Shown here: positions 53,768-64,000 of the stretch, piece by piece
Position numbering within the stretch: the first letter of the stretch is position 1
How the letters are laid out: each line of letters opens with the position of its first letter
Origin: Trichosporon coremiiforme
Lineage: Eukaryota > Basidiomycota > Tremellomycetes > Trichosporonales > Trichosporonaceae
DNA length: 64,000 nucleotides
NCBI GenBank assembly: GCA_039545355.1
Contig: BCJJ01000002.1
Coordinates: forward strand, 1,707,518-1,771,517
Direction: 5' to 3'
Translations under genes and position numbers: made by a program
Notes under the pieces: model-generated
Seen by the model: only the letters and a program-made list of their open reading frames with translations
Database searches by the model: none
Told to the model about the DNA's origin: nothing

Positions 53768-55702
53768 ATGTACGGTTTCTCGAGCTACGGGCGGATCACG
53801 TCGCCCGAGTCTGCGCCGTCGTCGCCGGCCGGTGGCACCGGCACTGGCAGCACTGGCGGCACGGGAGGCGCGGGGACGGGTAACTCGACGCCCTCGGTCC
53901 AATCGGCCATCATGGATGGCCTCGATCCCGCGCCCGCGCAGCAGAGCCAGCCCTCTCAGCCGGCGCCGCAGAACTCTACTCAGCAGCACCACCAGACGCC
54001 CGGAACGCCAGCGACTGCGAACACCGGGGCACCCGATGGCACCCCCGGAGTGCACCATGCGCCGATTCAGCATACGTCGCACTCCCAGCAGGGACAGCAG
54101 CAGTCCCCTCCCCAGCTGCATACTCACATCATGACCCAGCCTGGCCAGCAGCAGCCTCCTGGGCAGCAGCCTCAGCAGGGCCAGCAGCAGCAGGTTCAAC
54201 AGCAGTCCCAGCCCGGTCAGCAGCAGCAGCACGCCCACCACCAGCCCTGTCAGCCCAGCGGCCACCAGCTTTACCCGCCCGCTGCGGGGACGTTCGCCCC
54301 TCCTCCCCCTCCGCACATGAACGGAATGTACTTCTCGGGCGGTGTGTGGGGTTCTGCGCTTGATCCTGCGCTCGAATTCTCCCGTGCTCACCAGCAGCAG
54401 CACGCCCAGCAGCACGCTCAACACCCGCCTCAGCATCAGCAGCAGACGGACCCGCTGCTCATGTTCCCGATGGGATGCAACTCGCGGCGCCGTGAAGCGC
54501 GCTACTCCGATGCCGGTGGCCAGAACCATTTTGTGCACACGCACCCGCCTCCGACTGACAGGAAGTACGAGCAGCACTCGGCGCCTGGCCGTCCCGGCCC
54601 TGGGCCCAGCGCGGGTGGGAGCGGCAGTGGCAGCGGCAGCAACGGGCCGCAGTATAAGGAGAACGGCCTGAACCATGACGATCCCGGCTACGACTACGGG
54701 GGCAGCTACGAGTACTATGGCAACGCGCCCGGCGAGTACCGTTACCCGACCCAGGCGCCGACAATTGACGGCTACGTGCCCCCGCGCCTGCGTCCGGCGC
54801 CGAACCAGCGCATGTGGGACGAGCAGTACACCAAGGGCTTTCACGAGTGGAACCACCAGCAGGGGAGCCACTCGCACCCAGCCAGCGTGCAGGACCAGCA
54901 GCTGCCGGGCGCAGGCATGAACTCACTCGGCCTCAGCCTCATGCACTCCAACCCCGGCGCGCCCGCCGGTCACGCCGGCAGCAGCACTATGCCGCCCCTG
55001 CTCGCGAACCACAGCAAGAACGGCCAGCCCACTGCCGGTCCCAGCCAGAGCGCGGAGAACAAGAGCCCCACGAGACGCATGGCCAGCGCTCCCACTACGG
55101 TGAGTCCCGTCAACAAGGTGAGAGCGAGTGTGGTGGGCTTCCGTTCTCTGAGAAGTAGCTGACAGACAGCGACGGTTCCAGTGCGACGACTGTGGCGAGG
55201 CGTTCACCCGCCGGAACGATCTGCAGGTGCGCGAACAGCTTGCGCATGGTGAAATTAGCTGACGGGGCAGAGGCACCGCAGGAAACACAGTACGTACGCC
55301 GTTGGTACAGTGAGAGGGGTTGATCTCCAAGCGACGGTGGTGGCGAGTGTGGCGTCACCACACCGAGGAATATTGGGATGAGTGGCCGTGGCTGCGATCT
55401 TGTCCAGCATGACCTCATCCGTGTGCTTCGATGGAGTGACATCGAGGTCGCTTTCCCTCGAGACGAACAATGGGGATGAAGCTAGCTGGGAGAGAGTGAC
55501 GTGAGCTAACAGCCAGCCGGCGAGAAGCCATTTGTGTGCCCCGTGTGCGGCCACGCCTTCGTAAGCTACCATGTAGTGACGGAGCTGACCACAGGCTCGC
55601 AAGGACAAGCTCCTCATGCACATGCAGCGCACCGAGCTGTGCCGCTCGCGTGCGCCGCCGCGCCAGCCGCGTGGCCGTCGTGGCTCCTCCAGCGCGAACT
55701 AG
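53768..55702 (+). CDS. Gln-rich C2H2 zinc-finger transcription factor
   Basis: From the ATG at 53768 the exons are 53768-55117 (or ending 55099), 55182-55226, 55271-55289, 55517-55560 and 55595-55702, giving about 521 residues. The first 400 residues are rich in Gln, His, Pro and Gly, a typical activation/low-complexity region. The C-terminus has two zinc fingers: CDDCGEAFTRRNDLQRHRRKH (C2H2), then the TGEKP linker and CPVCGHAFARKDKLLMHMQR with a final Cys. The second is therefore C2HC. Each finger is split by an intron. The frame stays open and protein-like upstream of 53768 (QRPQYPQFNPGSEP), so the real start may lie in an upstream exon and the N-terminus is uncertain. DNA targets are unknown. 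Confidence 0.82.
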
Positions 55703-56509
55703 TGCTGGCGTTCACACGTTCGCCTGTTCAGCACTGCGCTCTGCGCCACACCATACGTTGACCCGCCACTCTCGATTCTCTCGGCACTCTCGAGTCGTAT
55801 TGGGCGCCGGCGTCATACCGAGAATCCCTAGCATCAAGTATCAGTCAAATATTACCAAGCAACAACCAACGACCACCATACAGCTAGTTCACCGCATACA
55901 CAAGTCTCGAGGACATTTCTCCCCCCTCTGGCCACCCAACGGCCAACGGTGACCAAGGGGTCATTTCAATTTCTCTTTTCTTCAAACGGATCAACTCATC
56001 TGCGCTTCCTTTTTCTTTTATCTACGTATATAGTCTAACCAAGCCAAGCTTCTCTACTTTCCTCCTCCACTTCACTCCCCTCACTCACTCACCCTCCACT
56101 CCACACTCCACACCCCATGCCATCCGCGTCTTGCATACCTCGACCTCTCGCGCTCTCGGCGGAGAGCTAAACCCCTCGACTAACCAACTACACTAAGCAG
56201 CTCTACGCCTATGCACCACTGCCCCCCTCTGGGCCGATACAGGGCCCGCACCCTTCAAGTTTGGCTAGCTTATTCGGCCATGCCATGAGATGTGAATACA
56301 TGCCACAAACCTGCCCTCTGGGTCTCTTCAGTACAGGATAGCTTCCAGACGATTGAAGGAGCAGTTTCACGAGTGTGTCACTGACTTCGATACATGCTGA
56401 TAGTCGATACTGGATTCTTCTACGGATACGTCTACTGTTGTAACTGTCACTCTCTACTACTGATCTCCGTCTCTTGCTATTCCTCGCAACATTACCGTCT
56501 CTCGGTGCC
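55703..56509. other. Convergent 3' region, 0.8 kb
   Basis: This lies between the zinc-finger gene (+) and the GTPBP-module gene (-). It is strongly pyrimidine-rich on the + strand at about 55960-56160 and contains only tiny reading frames. It looks like 3' untranslated and spacer sequence; the CT-rich stretch could also be a promoter for a non-coding transcript, without other support. Confidence 0.4.
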
Positions 56510-57928
56510 TCACTCGCCAAAGCCCCACCCATCCTCAGGAAGAAAGTACTCTTCCTCCAGTCCCGCCTTCCTCACAACGAGCGCCTCGACGCATACGAGC
56601 TCCTCCACCGTCCCATCACCTCCTTCCTCGCCTCCTTCCCCAGCTTGCGTTTCACTCGCGGGCAGCCTCAGCCCCGCTGGCGACCTGGGGCGCGGCGAGT
56701 GCGGTGACGGCTGGTCCTCGATTACGTCGGCGAAGGACAGCGACAGCGAGTCAAGTGGTATACGCAACCCGTCCACGAACGTGTCGTCGGGCGTGCCCTC
56801 GCCTGGACTGTCGTCGAGAGGCGCCGCGACGCTCGAACACCCCGAGGACGAGGGCTCGAGGTGGTCGAACCGGTGGCTGAGCGTGCTGCCTGGTCGGGAG
56901 CTGTGGCCGCTCCCGCTGAGCCCGTGTCCGTTGGGCCCGTTGAGACCGCTCAGCCTGTTGGCCCCATGGCCGTTGGTCGAGGAAGAGTCGACGCCCTCGT
57001 CAAAGAACGAGTCGAACGGCGTCGGGCTCATCCCGTCTCCGCGCATGAGCTCCCTTCTCCTCCTCTCCTGTCTCTGGGCGGCGCGGAGTCGCTTGTCACT
57101 GCTCTTCTTCACCCCTGTGTTGCCACCCATGGAATTGCCGGCGGCGTACTTCTTCTTCTCCTTCGTGGGCGCAGACGCGTCGAGGCTCTTCGTGCCTCTT
57201 CGGGGGCGTCCGAATTCGTCGAGGTCGGGCCGGCGTGCCTTCCAGCTTCCGCTGCCTAGGCCTCCACTCCCGCTCCATCCGCTTACGCTGGAGGCGGTCG
57301 AGTCCGAGTCGGAAAACTCGGTCAGGACAATTTCCTTAAGCACGAGCACTGTCGCGCCGACCTCGCTGGCCATGCGCTCCAGCGTGCTCAGCGACGCGTC
57401 CATCTCGGGCCGCGTCAGGCCAATGACGCTCCCGTCATCGCCGAGCCCGAGCTCGTAGATCGCCTCGTTCCGCCCTTGCTTCAGCCGCCACATCATCTGC
57501 GTCACCAGCCGGTCGAAACGCTCTGGCTCGGGATCGATCAGTTTCAGCTTGTACTCGACGTGCCCATCGCGGTCCCTCTCGGCTGAGAGTTTCGGCGACC
57601 CACGCCCAGGGAAGAGTAAGTGTCGAACTGCGTCTGCGCCGGCCAGCTGCCGCTCCCACTTGCGCAGGGCGGAGGAGGTTAGCGCCGACGGCGCCGGGGT
57701 CAGGGACGGCGTCGTCTGTAGACTGTCGGCTATGGCGTGCCATGGTGAAGGCCGTGGCTCAGTGAGTGACAAGGAACAGCCGTAAGACGACGAGACCGCA
57801 GAGGCGGAATCAGGTTGTCGTTGGGGGCCATGTGGTGGGCTGAACGTGTACGCCGACGACGAGCCCTCGACGGGTATCGCCGCCGCGGCACTCGCGACGC
57901 CCTTGCTCGCGCGCGGGGAAACTGCCAT
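56510..57928 (-). CDS. Protein with GTPBP1/2 N-terminal module but no GTPase domain
   Basis: A single exon of 472 residues. Residues about 124-203 match the conserved region ahead of the G domain in GTPBP1/GTPBP2: EYKLKLIDPEPERFDRLVTQ, MMWRLKQGRNEAIYELG, GLTRPEMDASLSTLERMA and ATVLVLKEIVL. In GTPBP1/2 this is followed within a few dozen residues by the P-loop GNVDAGKS. Here no GxxxxGK(S/T), DxxG or NKxD follows. Instead there is a long Ser/Gly-rich stretch with a basic patch (about 270-310), then a C-terminal segment (about 405-472) containing VEALVVRKAGLEEEYF, which recalls GTPBP's short strand before the G domain. GTPBP1/2 act in mRNA surveillance and ribosome rescue; a regulatory or adaptor role here is inference. 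Confidence 0.75.
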   Translation of the reverse strand: MAVSPRASKGVASAAAAIPVEGSSSAYTFSPPHGPQRQPDSASAVSSSYGCSLSLTEPRPSPWHAIADSLQTTPSLTPAPSALTSSALRKWERQLAGADAVRHLLFPGRGSPKLSAERDRDGHVEYKLKLIDPEPERFDRLVTQMMWRLKQGRNEAIYELGLGDDGSVIGLTRPEMDASLSTLERMASEVGATVLVLKEIVLTEFSDSDSTASSVSGWSGSGGLGSGSWKARRPDLDEFGRPRRGTKSLDASAPTKEKKKYAAGNSMGGNTGVKKSSDKRLRAAQRQERRRRELMRGDGMSPTPFDSFFDEGVDSSSTNGHGANRLSGLNGPNGHGLSGSGHSSRPGSTLSHRFDHLEPSSSGCSSVAAPLDDSPGEGTPDDTFVDGLRIPLDSLSLSFADVIEDQPSPHSPRPRSPAGLRLPASETQAGEGGEEGGDGTVEELVCVEALVVRKAGLEEEYFLPEDGWGFGE

Positions 57929-58664
57929 GCGTGGCCCCCGCCGTAAAATCAGAGGTACGGGTATGGTTACGATATTCGGTACGCTGTGGAGAGAGCGGGC
58001 AGCACTGGGTGTTAGCTATGCTTCAGTTAAACGCAGCAAGCCGAGGGACCCATAACCGCAGAACAGCGCCACAGCTCGAGGACAGAGCTTGAAAGGAGAC
58101 AGCTCACTTGCTTCTGGTGCTGAAGAGCACCGCGGGTTGTCCGTGATGCGTCGGTGGCAAAGGATGTGGAGGCGGGGAAACGCGATATGTAGGTATGCTG
58201 CCGTAATGTGGGAGTCGCCGCCCAGAAATCTGCTGAGGCGTTCGAGTATCGAGTGCGCGAGCGAGCTGTGGCCCGGGGATGCCGTACAGCGCTAGCGAGA
58301 TGAGTCGAGGTTCAAGACGAGATCGAGTCGGTCGCTGTCTATACTCCTCGGTACGTCGTTCCGTATCTAGGGTCAAATTAGCGATTGGTGAGATGTGCCC
58401 ACGTGGGAGATCGGTCTTGCCCAGGGGTCGGTGGTGTGTGCATCAAACCTTCCCACCACCTAGGCAGCCGTTTCGTTTCCAACTTTGAGCTTCATCGCTG
58501 GATCGCAAACAGTTGCGACGATAAGAGAACAATAGCGCAGCAGAGCACACATACGTATGGCAAATTGTCAAAGTCCTGTACAATGGTAACTAGCCCATGA
58601 TGCATTAAACTACGGCCCGCCTGGTCCGACTATACATCGTCTATTAAGCGGTTGATACAAATAT
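57929..58664. other. 0.74-kb intergenic region
   Basis: This is the promoter of the GTPBP-module gene together with the 3' flank of the pyruvate dehydrogenase gene, both on the minus strand. No distinct element or gene was recognised. Confidence 0.45.
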
Positions 58665-60459
58665 TTACTGCTTGAACAGGTGACGCTCGGCCGCCTTGGC
58701 GACAACGTTGGCGTCCGGGAACGCGAGCTCCTCGAGCGTCTGCGCGTACGGGGTCGGGACATCGGCGCCGGTGATGCGCTCAGGGGGAGCGTCGAGGAAG
58801 TCGAACGCGGGCGACTCGCACACCTGGGCGATGATCTCCGAGCCGACACCGAACGCGGGGAAGCCACCCTCAACCGTGATCAGGTGGTTCGTCTTCTTCA
58901 CCGACTTGATGATCGTGTCGATGTCGAGCGGGCGGATCGAGCGCAGGTTGATGACCTCGGCGCTGATGCCCTTCTTCTCGAGAGCCTTGGCCGCCTCGAG
59001 CGAGTCTCCAACGGCCTTCGAGTGGGCGACAAGGGTGATGTCGGTACCCTCACGCTCAACCTTGGCCTTGCCAATGGGGATGACAAAGTCCTCGGACATC
59101 TCCTCCTTGGTCATCGGGAATGACGAACCGTAAAGGAGCTCATTCTCGAGACAGACCGTAGGTCCGGGCTCACGGATACAGGCCTTGAGCAGTCCCTTGG
59201 CGTCGGCAGAGGACCAAGGAGAAACGACCTTAAGGCCGGGAACGCTTCCGTACCAAGCAGCGTAACACTAAGGTGTTGTCAGCGCCTTTTTCTGCAGCGA
59301 TGACGAGGGAGACCAAGAAAGGAAGGGCGAGAAGGAAGAAGTGAAGGAAGAACGAAGGAAGGGCAGTCGGAGGCGCGGCGGTTGGTCCGAACGATGGGTG
59401 GCTGCCACTAGTGCTACTCCGGTGGCGCTAGCACCACAGACGACGACAGTGATAGTGACGAGGGCAGTGCAACGAGGCTGGGGACAGTTCCGTACCACGA
59501 ATGCTCGAGCGCCCGGCCAAGGAAGGCGCGGCAATGGACGGATTCTGGGAAAGAGTGACTCACCTGGGAGTGCTGGGCAGCGACACCGGCAGCGGCACCG
59601 TTGGGGCCACGGAAGGTGACGGGGCAGTGGACAGTGCCGCCGGACATGTAGTAGAGCTTGCCGGCGGAGTTGATGATCTGGTCGATGGCCTGCATCGCGA
59701 AGTTCCAGGTCACTGTAGACGGTTAGTGGCCGGCGACGTCATGACCCTAGCGGACGGTCATGTCCGCTAATTCCTGTGAAGGGATTTCGCAAAACTCACT
59801 GAACTCGCACACGGGGTGAAGACCTCCGAGCGCAGCGCCGACAGCGAGACCGGCGAATCCGGACTCAGTGATGGGGGTCTGAAAAGATTAGATCACGACT
59901 GTCACGGAAGCGGGCGCAACTTACGTCGATAACACGCTCCTCACCGAACTTGTCCAGGAGACCCTTAGTGACCTTGTAGGCACCATTGTAACGAGCGACC
60001 TCCTCTCCCATGACGAAAACCTTGTCGTTGCGGTTCATCTCCTCCTCCATGGCAGCGTTGAGCGCCTCACGGACGGTCTGGATACGTTAGCGTATGCAAT
60101 GCATCGACGTTAGAAGCCCGCATGAGTGCCCTATCAAAAAGCCGGTGGCACAGTTTCTCATGGTGCGGGGCCGGCGGCAATGGTCGTGTACCGTCCAGGC
60201 GAACTCCGGTGCACTGAGCTTCTCGGGATAGACTCACCATGGACTCACCACCGCCCTCGACCTCGGAGCTGGCCATACGGCGCTGCTGCTGGATCGAGCT
60301 GAGGAGGTAGCGGGACGGGGAGGCGGTGACGCGGGCCATGGGGGTGGTAGCCACGGCGGCACGAGAGACGGCCGCCGCAGTGCTGAGCTGCCGGGGGACG
60401 GCGACGCGAGGGGCGAGGGCCCGGGGGGTCAGACGAGAAATGGCTGAGCGGGACGCCAT
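58665..60459 (-). CDS. PDB1: Pyruvate dehydrogenase E1 component, beta subunit (mitochondrial)
   Basis: Five exons (60459-60238, 60077-59925, 59878-59800, 59712-59564, 59267-58665) sum to 1206 nt, or 401 residues, a little longer than yeast Pdb1. An Arg/Ala/Ser-rich mitochondrial presequence ([20 protein letters not shown]) spans roughly the first 60 residues. Diagnostic segments are [34 protein letters not shown], the [16 protein letters not shown] turn and [20 protein letters not shown], then [20 protein letters not shown], and the transketolase C-terminal domain with [15 protein letters not shown]. With E1 alpha it decarboxylates pyruvate using thiamine diphosphate and feeds acetyl-CoA to the TCA cycle from the mitochondrial matrix. 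It diverges from SEN15 over 498 nt. Confidence 0.96.
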
Positions 60460-60957
60460 GGTGTGGATGGGGGATGTGATGAGGATGAGAAGAAAAGTCT
60501 TGGTCGATGTTATGTCGCCGGTGAGGTCAGTCTGTCAGTCTTGCCAGTCTGTGGGGTGGGGGAAGACACTGGTTGCGGGCCGTCAACCCCGGCTGGGCAC
60601 GGCAGTGCGGCAGCGGCGGCAGCCAGACGCGGCACTTCCTCGAGAATCCCACCAAAACCGGGGCTTGCTTGGGCGAGCCCTGCCAGGCCTGCCATATTCT
60701 GCATCACATTCCCTGACTCCTCCACTGGGGATCGCGGAGCGGGCTGTCCGTCAGCCTGCCAGATTTCGAATCCGTGTCACGTGAACCCCTATCTAGAAGA
60801 TAATTTCCATTTCCGAGCCGGAGTGTTGTCGTCCACAGCCGCTCTTTCAAGCCGATATCCAAGTTGCATTCTCCGATCACCGCAAAATAAAGATCACTCA
60901 GCGTCTAGCGCTCGTTGATCCAGTCCGCCAGACTCCAGACGCCAGACGCCAGACAGC
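60460..60957. promoter_or_regulatory. Divergent promoter region, PDB1 / SEN15
   Basis: This 498-nt gap holds both promoters. A CAGACGC/CCAGACT-type repeated word (ACTCCAGACGCCAGACGCCAGACAG) lies just upstream of the SEN15 start at about 60931-60955. No TATA box was identified. Confidence 0.45.
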
Positions 60958-61552
60958 ATGATCGCACCTCAAGTTTTGGCGCTTCACATCGCCCACCTCA
61001 CGGCAGCCTCGCCCTTGCAGGCTGGCCCGCTGTCCGCTGCTGTCTGTGACCTCTCTCTCGCCGTACAGTGGTGCGACCTCCATCCGTTGCAGCTCCCCGG
61101 CACCCAGTGGGTCGCCGTTGTTGGACGCAAGAGGAAGGACGTGAGTCGACCGGAATCGGACTTACGGTCCCGTACTAATCGTTATCTCCTTCCGCTTCTT
61201 GGAAACTGACGGTCAGGACCCCCTCCGTGCCGTGCTTCCATTGCCACTGCACACGACCGCGCTTACTCCTAAAGAGTTGCGGGCCATCTTCGCGTCTCTG
61301 CTCGAGATCACTGTCGACTCCCTGCCCAAGGCTCTCCCGCCTCTCGGCCCCAGCATGGCCGACCTCCGGACCCAGCTGGCGGACAAGACTGGCGAGAAGC
61401 AGGAACTCGACGACGAGCCGGAGTCGTCGGAGTTCAACAACACTTTCGACCCCGACACCCTTTACGTCGCCATCAATGACCCCGACTCGACTGTTGTCTA
61501 CTACAAGCTGTCACGAGGTATCCGCAAGCCTCATGACATTCCTGACGAGTGA
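60958..61552 (+). CDS. SEN15: tRNA-splicing endonuclease subunit Sen15
   Basis: Two exons (60958-61140, 61217-61552) encode 172 residues. The family core is visible: an N-terminal helix and strand pair (LSLAVQWCDLHPLQLPGT then WVAVVGRKRKD), and at the C-terminus TLYVAINDPDSTVVYYKLSR followed by GIRKPHDIPDE. That end matches the Sen15 signature in which a strand with DSTxVYY is followed by a short Gly-x-x-Pro-Pro/Pro-His segment. Sen15 is a structural, non-catalytic subunit that pairs with Sen34 in the Sen2/Sen34/Sen54/Sen15 complex, which removes introns from precursor tRNAs. An acidic loop (about 130-145, DDEPESSE) is inserted before the last strands. The family is divergent, so the call rests mainly on the C-terminal motif. 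Confidence 0.83.
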
Positions 61553-62303
61553 GGGAGGTCTGTTATTATTATTACTCATGGGCATCGAGGGCATCGGGCT
61601 TTCCAGCCGTGTACCAGATCTTTGTTGTACATTATGCATGTTGGGTCTCTGGCGCAATATTTTGCTCGTGACGGGCGGGGGAACTGGTGCCCCAGCTCAG
61701 CACGTGCAGTGGCACGGCCTGGACATTCAGCTTTCAGATTGCGGCGTCCTTGCCACGCGCTCTGTGATACGCTTCGCGATCGATGGTTGGGTGTGCATGG
61801 CTTGAATATGCTGATCAATGAGATGTGGTGCAACTATGTATTCAGCGCCTTGAATGCGCCAACCCAGGTGCAACGCGATGCCTGGCCACGGTGATGGGAC
61901 AGGTACCTGGTCGGCTAACAAAACAACGGTGGTCTTGGTTTAGGCGTGCGGAAGCTAAAATCTGAGCAGTGCATGAGGTCATGTCGATTCCCGATGTTAG
62001 GCGTGGGCGTCTAGTCCCACCTCGACCGCTCAACCGGCACCGGCCACCAACTGGCTCCTCCTACGCGTTGGACAACCTTCTCCCACCGTCATCCATCCCA
62101 CCAGCACACTGTTCAGCTACCTATACTCTGTTCGACTCCCCTAATCAGCTACTATTTCACTGTGATCTGTTTATTTCCCATCCACAGACCTTTCTCCAGC
62201 TCTCCGGCCACCTCCATCCCTTCCCCCACGACGGTCCTCCTTCGATAAGAGCTGCATAACTCAGCGACTCTGCCTGCCCTAGTCGACTGCCCCGCTTGCA
62301 TCC
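61553..62303. other. 0.75-kb intergenic region
   Basis: This is the 3' flank of SEN15 and the promoter of the Dep1/Sds3-type gene. A CT-rich leader at about 62070-62300 precedes the start codon. No gene or RNA was recognised. Confidence 0.45.
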
Positions 62304-64000
62304 ATGTCGGAACAGCGGAGGTCTTCCTCTCCACTGTCGTCGGCCTCGCCCTCACCGGTGCAGGAGCCGACCGTGAACGGTGACCCGCCTCCCGCACCCC
62401 TCCACCTCGGACCCGCCGCCGACATCCTGGACAATGACAACGATGACGGCGACCTCGTCGGAGGAAGCAGCCCAACAACCTTGACAGAGCCGTTGACAGA
62501 CAGCGAGCTCACGGATGACGAGGACGATGTTGATGGTGCCGCCCAGCAAGCCGATGGTGCGGCCGAAGAGCCAAGCATCGAAGCTCAGGAGGAAGATGAG
62601 GCAGACGTGCCTGCCCCAGATGACACAGCTGACGAGACGCCGGTTGGCAAGCGGTGAGTAATTTCACGATAGTCGTGGTGCTGATGTGTGCAGGCCCTCC
62701 AAACGGCAAGCGTCGCCGTCCCCTTCGCTGACGCCACCGCCCCCCTCCGACCCTCCTCACACCGAGAACCTTCCCTCTTCGCCCATGGAGAAGGAAGGTG
62801 ACGACGACGACGAGCCAATGCTCGAGGAAGGCGCAGAGGAAGAAACTGAGGCTGCTCCAGTCGAGCCAGTTGTCAAGGAAGAGGAGCCGCATCCGGCCGA
62901 TAGGGGGACTGAGGCGGACGGCGACATCACCATGCGTGCCGAGGACAACGATGAGGTGGCCGACGGAGCCGAGGGAACGATCACGGCCGCCGTGACCGAG
63001 AATGAGGCCGACGTTGAAGACGCTGCCGATCCCGAGGAGCCAGCCGCCGAGGAGGAGGAAGTCGCTGCCGAGGTCGAAGTGGAGGGTGAGTTTATTGACA
63101 TGTGGTAAACTGACATCAGACTCAGCATCTGCAGCTCCATCACGCGCGTCAGGACATCACTCGTCACACGCTCCTGGCCCGAGTACGGCAGCCATCCGTG
63201 CTATGGTCGCTCTCGAAGTGAAATTCGCCGCTCTCCGTGACCGCCTGTATGTGGAGAGGTTGGAGGAAGCCGCCAAGGAGGAAGCGATGATCCTCAATGG
63301 TGAGTTCTCATGAGCGCGGAGAAACCAAGCTAACGCTTAGGCACTCATCCGGCGCTGTTGCAGCTGAACAAGATCGTCGAGGCACGCCGCGAGCGACTTC
63401 ACGAGATTGCTCTCCGCCGGTATGAGGAGAGCCTGGCCGACCTCAAGATCTGGCGTGATGTCGAGACCAAGATCTCATGGCAAACATGGACCGTAAGTTC
63501 AAAACTGCTTGATCTCGAACCGTACTGACGGTTTCAGGACCAGCGTGACCAGATGCACTGGGAGGAGTTCGAGCAGACGTGGAGCAAGCGCCGGCGATTG
63601 GCTCGTGAGAAAAACGAGATCGAAACACCGAAGGTTCAGCGACCTGTACCCAAGGTTGAAAAGCCGCCGAAACCATTCGACTGGTCTCCGGGTCCCGTGC
63701 CCTCTCGCCTGACGACGGAGCAAGGCTTGGCCGACCTCAACGCGATTGACGTGAGTGGTCGCGCATTGACATGTGCTAACGGATTGCAGGCCGCTCGCCA
63801 GCAACAGCAGCAACTGTCGCGTCACGCGTCACCAGCGATGTACGGCGGATACGCGGGCCCGTCGACCTCTGCCTACGGCTACCAAGCTCCCGGCCAGCAC
63901 CCCGCCTCGCACCTGCACGTCGACGATGACCCGCGGCGGCATCACCACTACAGCGCTCCGGTCCAGATGCCTCGCCAGCAGCACCGGCAGATGCAGCCCA
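62304..64000 (+). CDS. Dep1/Sds3-type subunit of an Rpd3L-like histone deacetylase complex (partial)
   Basis: Six exons are seen (62304-62653, 62694-63085, 63120-63299, 63341-63492, 63538-63750, 63790 to the window edge), and the gene runs off the right side. The first 250 residues are highly acidic and Ser/Pro-rich. The Sds3-like domain follows: MVALEVKFAALRDRLYVERL with EAAKEEAMILNGTHPALLQL, then NKIVEARRERLHEIALRRYE and a tryptophan-rich helix (ISWQTWTDQRDQMHWEEFEQ). This region bridges Sin3 and the deacetylase in Rpd3L-type complexes and supports gene repression. The visible C-terminus is rich in Gln, His and Pro. Between the paralogues, the acidic N-terminus and long C-terminus favour Dep1, but Sds3 is possible. 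Confidence 0.83.

Noticed and set aside
53693..54877. 394-codon frame antisense to the zinc-finger gene
   Set aside because: Arises from the CAG-rich sense strand read backwards (Leu/Arg/Val-rich); no motif.
55960..56165. Long pyrimidine-rich stretch resembling a promoter leader on the plus strand
   Set aside because: The only ATG after it opens a 17-codon frame; more likely 3' spacer of the convergent pair.

Overview
This window reads as nuclear DNA of a basidiomycete yeast, most likely a tremellomycete (Trichosporonales or a Cryptococcus relative). The evidence is the GC-rich sequence, strong C/G preference at codon third positions, and many short introns (about 35-120 nt) that begin GTGAGT/GTAAGT and carry a CTAAC/CTGAC branch site 5-12 nt before the AG. 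The proteins also look like those of that group. The assignment is inferred from gene structure and protein families, not from a database comparison. I found no tRNA, rRNA, CRISPR array or intact transposon.

Layout, left to right. 0.1-5.2 kb: a Sec14-like lipid-transfer protein (-) diverges from a peroxisomal Lon protease (+). 7.7-9.0 kb: a secreted GH128-type glucanase. 10.5-14.2 kb: a 1156-residue coiled-coil protein. 15.0-16.2 kb: an Mpv17/PMP22-family membrane protein (-). 18.7-26.1 kb: two single-pass surface-type membrane proteins flank an NmrA-like Rossmann protein. 28.0-29.8 kb: a tiny Gly/His/Arg/Pro-rich protein and D-aminoacyl-tRNA deacylase (both -). 30.1-31.4 kb: a probably decayed gene. 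31.7-33.8 kb: an amino-acid transporter (-). 35.2-38.6 kb: the autophagy kinase Atg1 (-). 42.8-51.4 kb is gene-dense: a Ser/Pro-rich protein, an Msc7-like aldehyde dehydrogenase (-), a TXNDC17-like thioredoxin (-), an FRG1 homologue and a PA-TM-RING ubiquitin ligase. 53.8-64 kb: a Gln-rich C2H2 factor, a protein with only the N-terminal module of GTPBP1/2 (-), the pyruvate dehydrogenase E1 beta subunit (-), the tRNA-splicing endonuclease subunit Sen15, and a Dep1/Sds3-type histone deacetylase subunit cut by the right edge.

The genes are mostly unrelated housekeeping functions in conventional eukaryotic arrangement, with no operon, secondary-metabolite cluster or defence island. About half the window is non-coding, with several 1.4-4.2 kb gaps that hold no convincing gene. 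That is roomy for this group and could reflect past gene loss. Exon boundaries were placed by hand from splice motifs and reading-frame continuity. For most multi-exon models the summed exon length is a multiple of three, which supports them. The most unusual items are the GTPBP-like protein without a GTPase domain, a frame-preserving repeat-bearing intron in the NmrA-like gene, an irregular splice junction in the deacylase gene, a GC-AG intron in the dehydrogenase gene, and the small GGWH-repeat protein.
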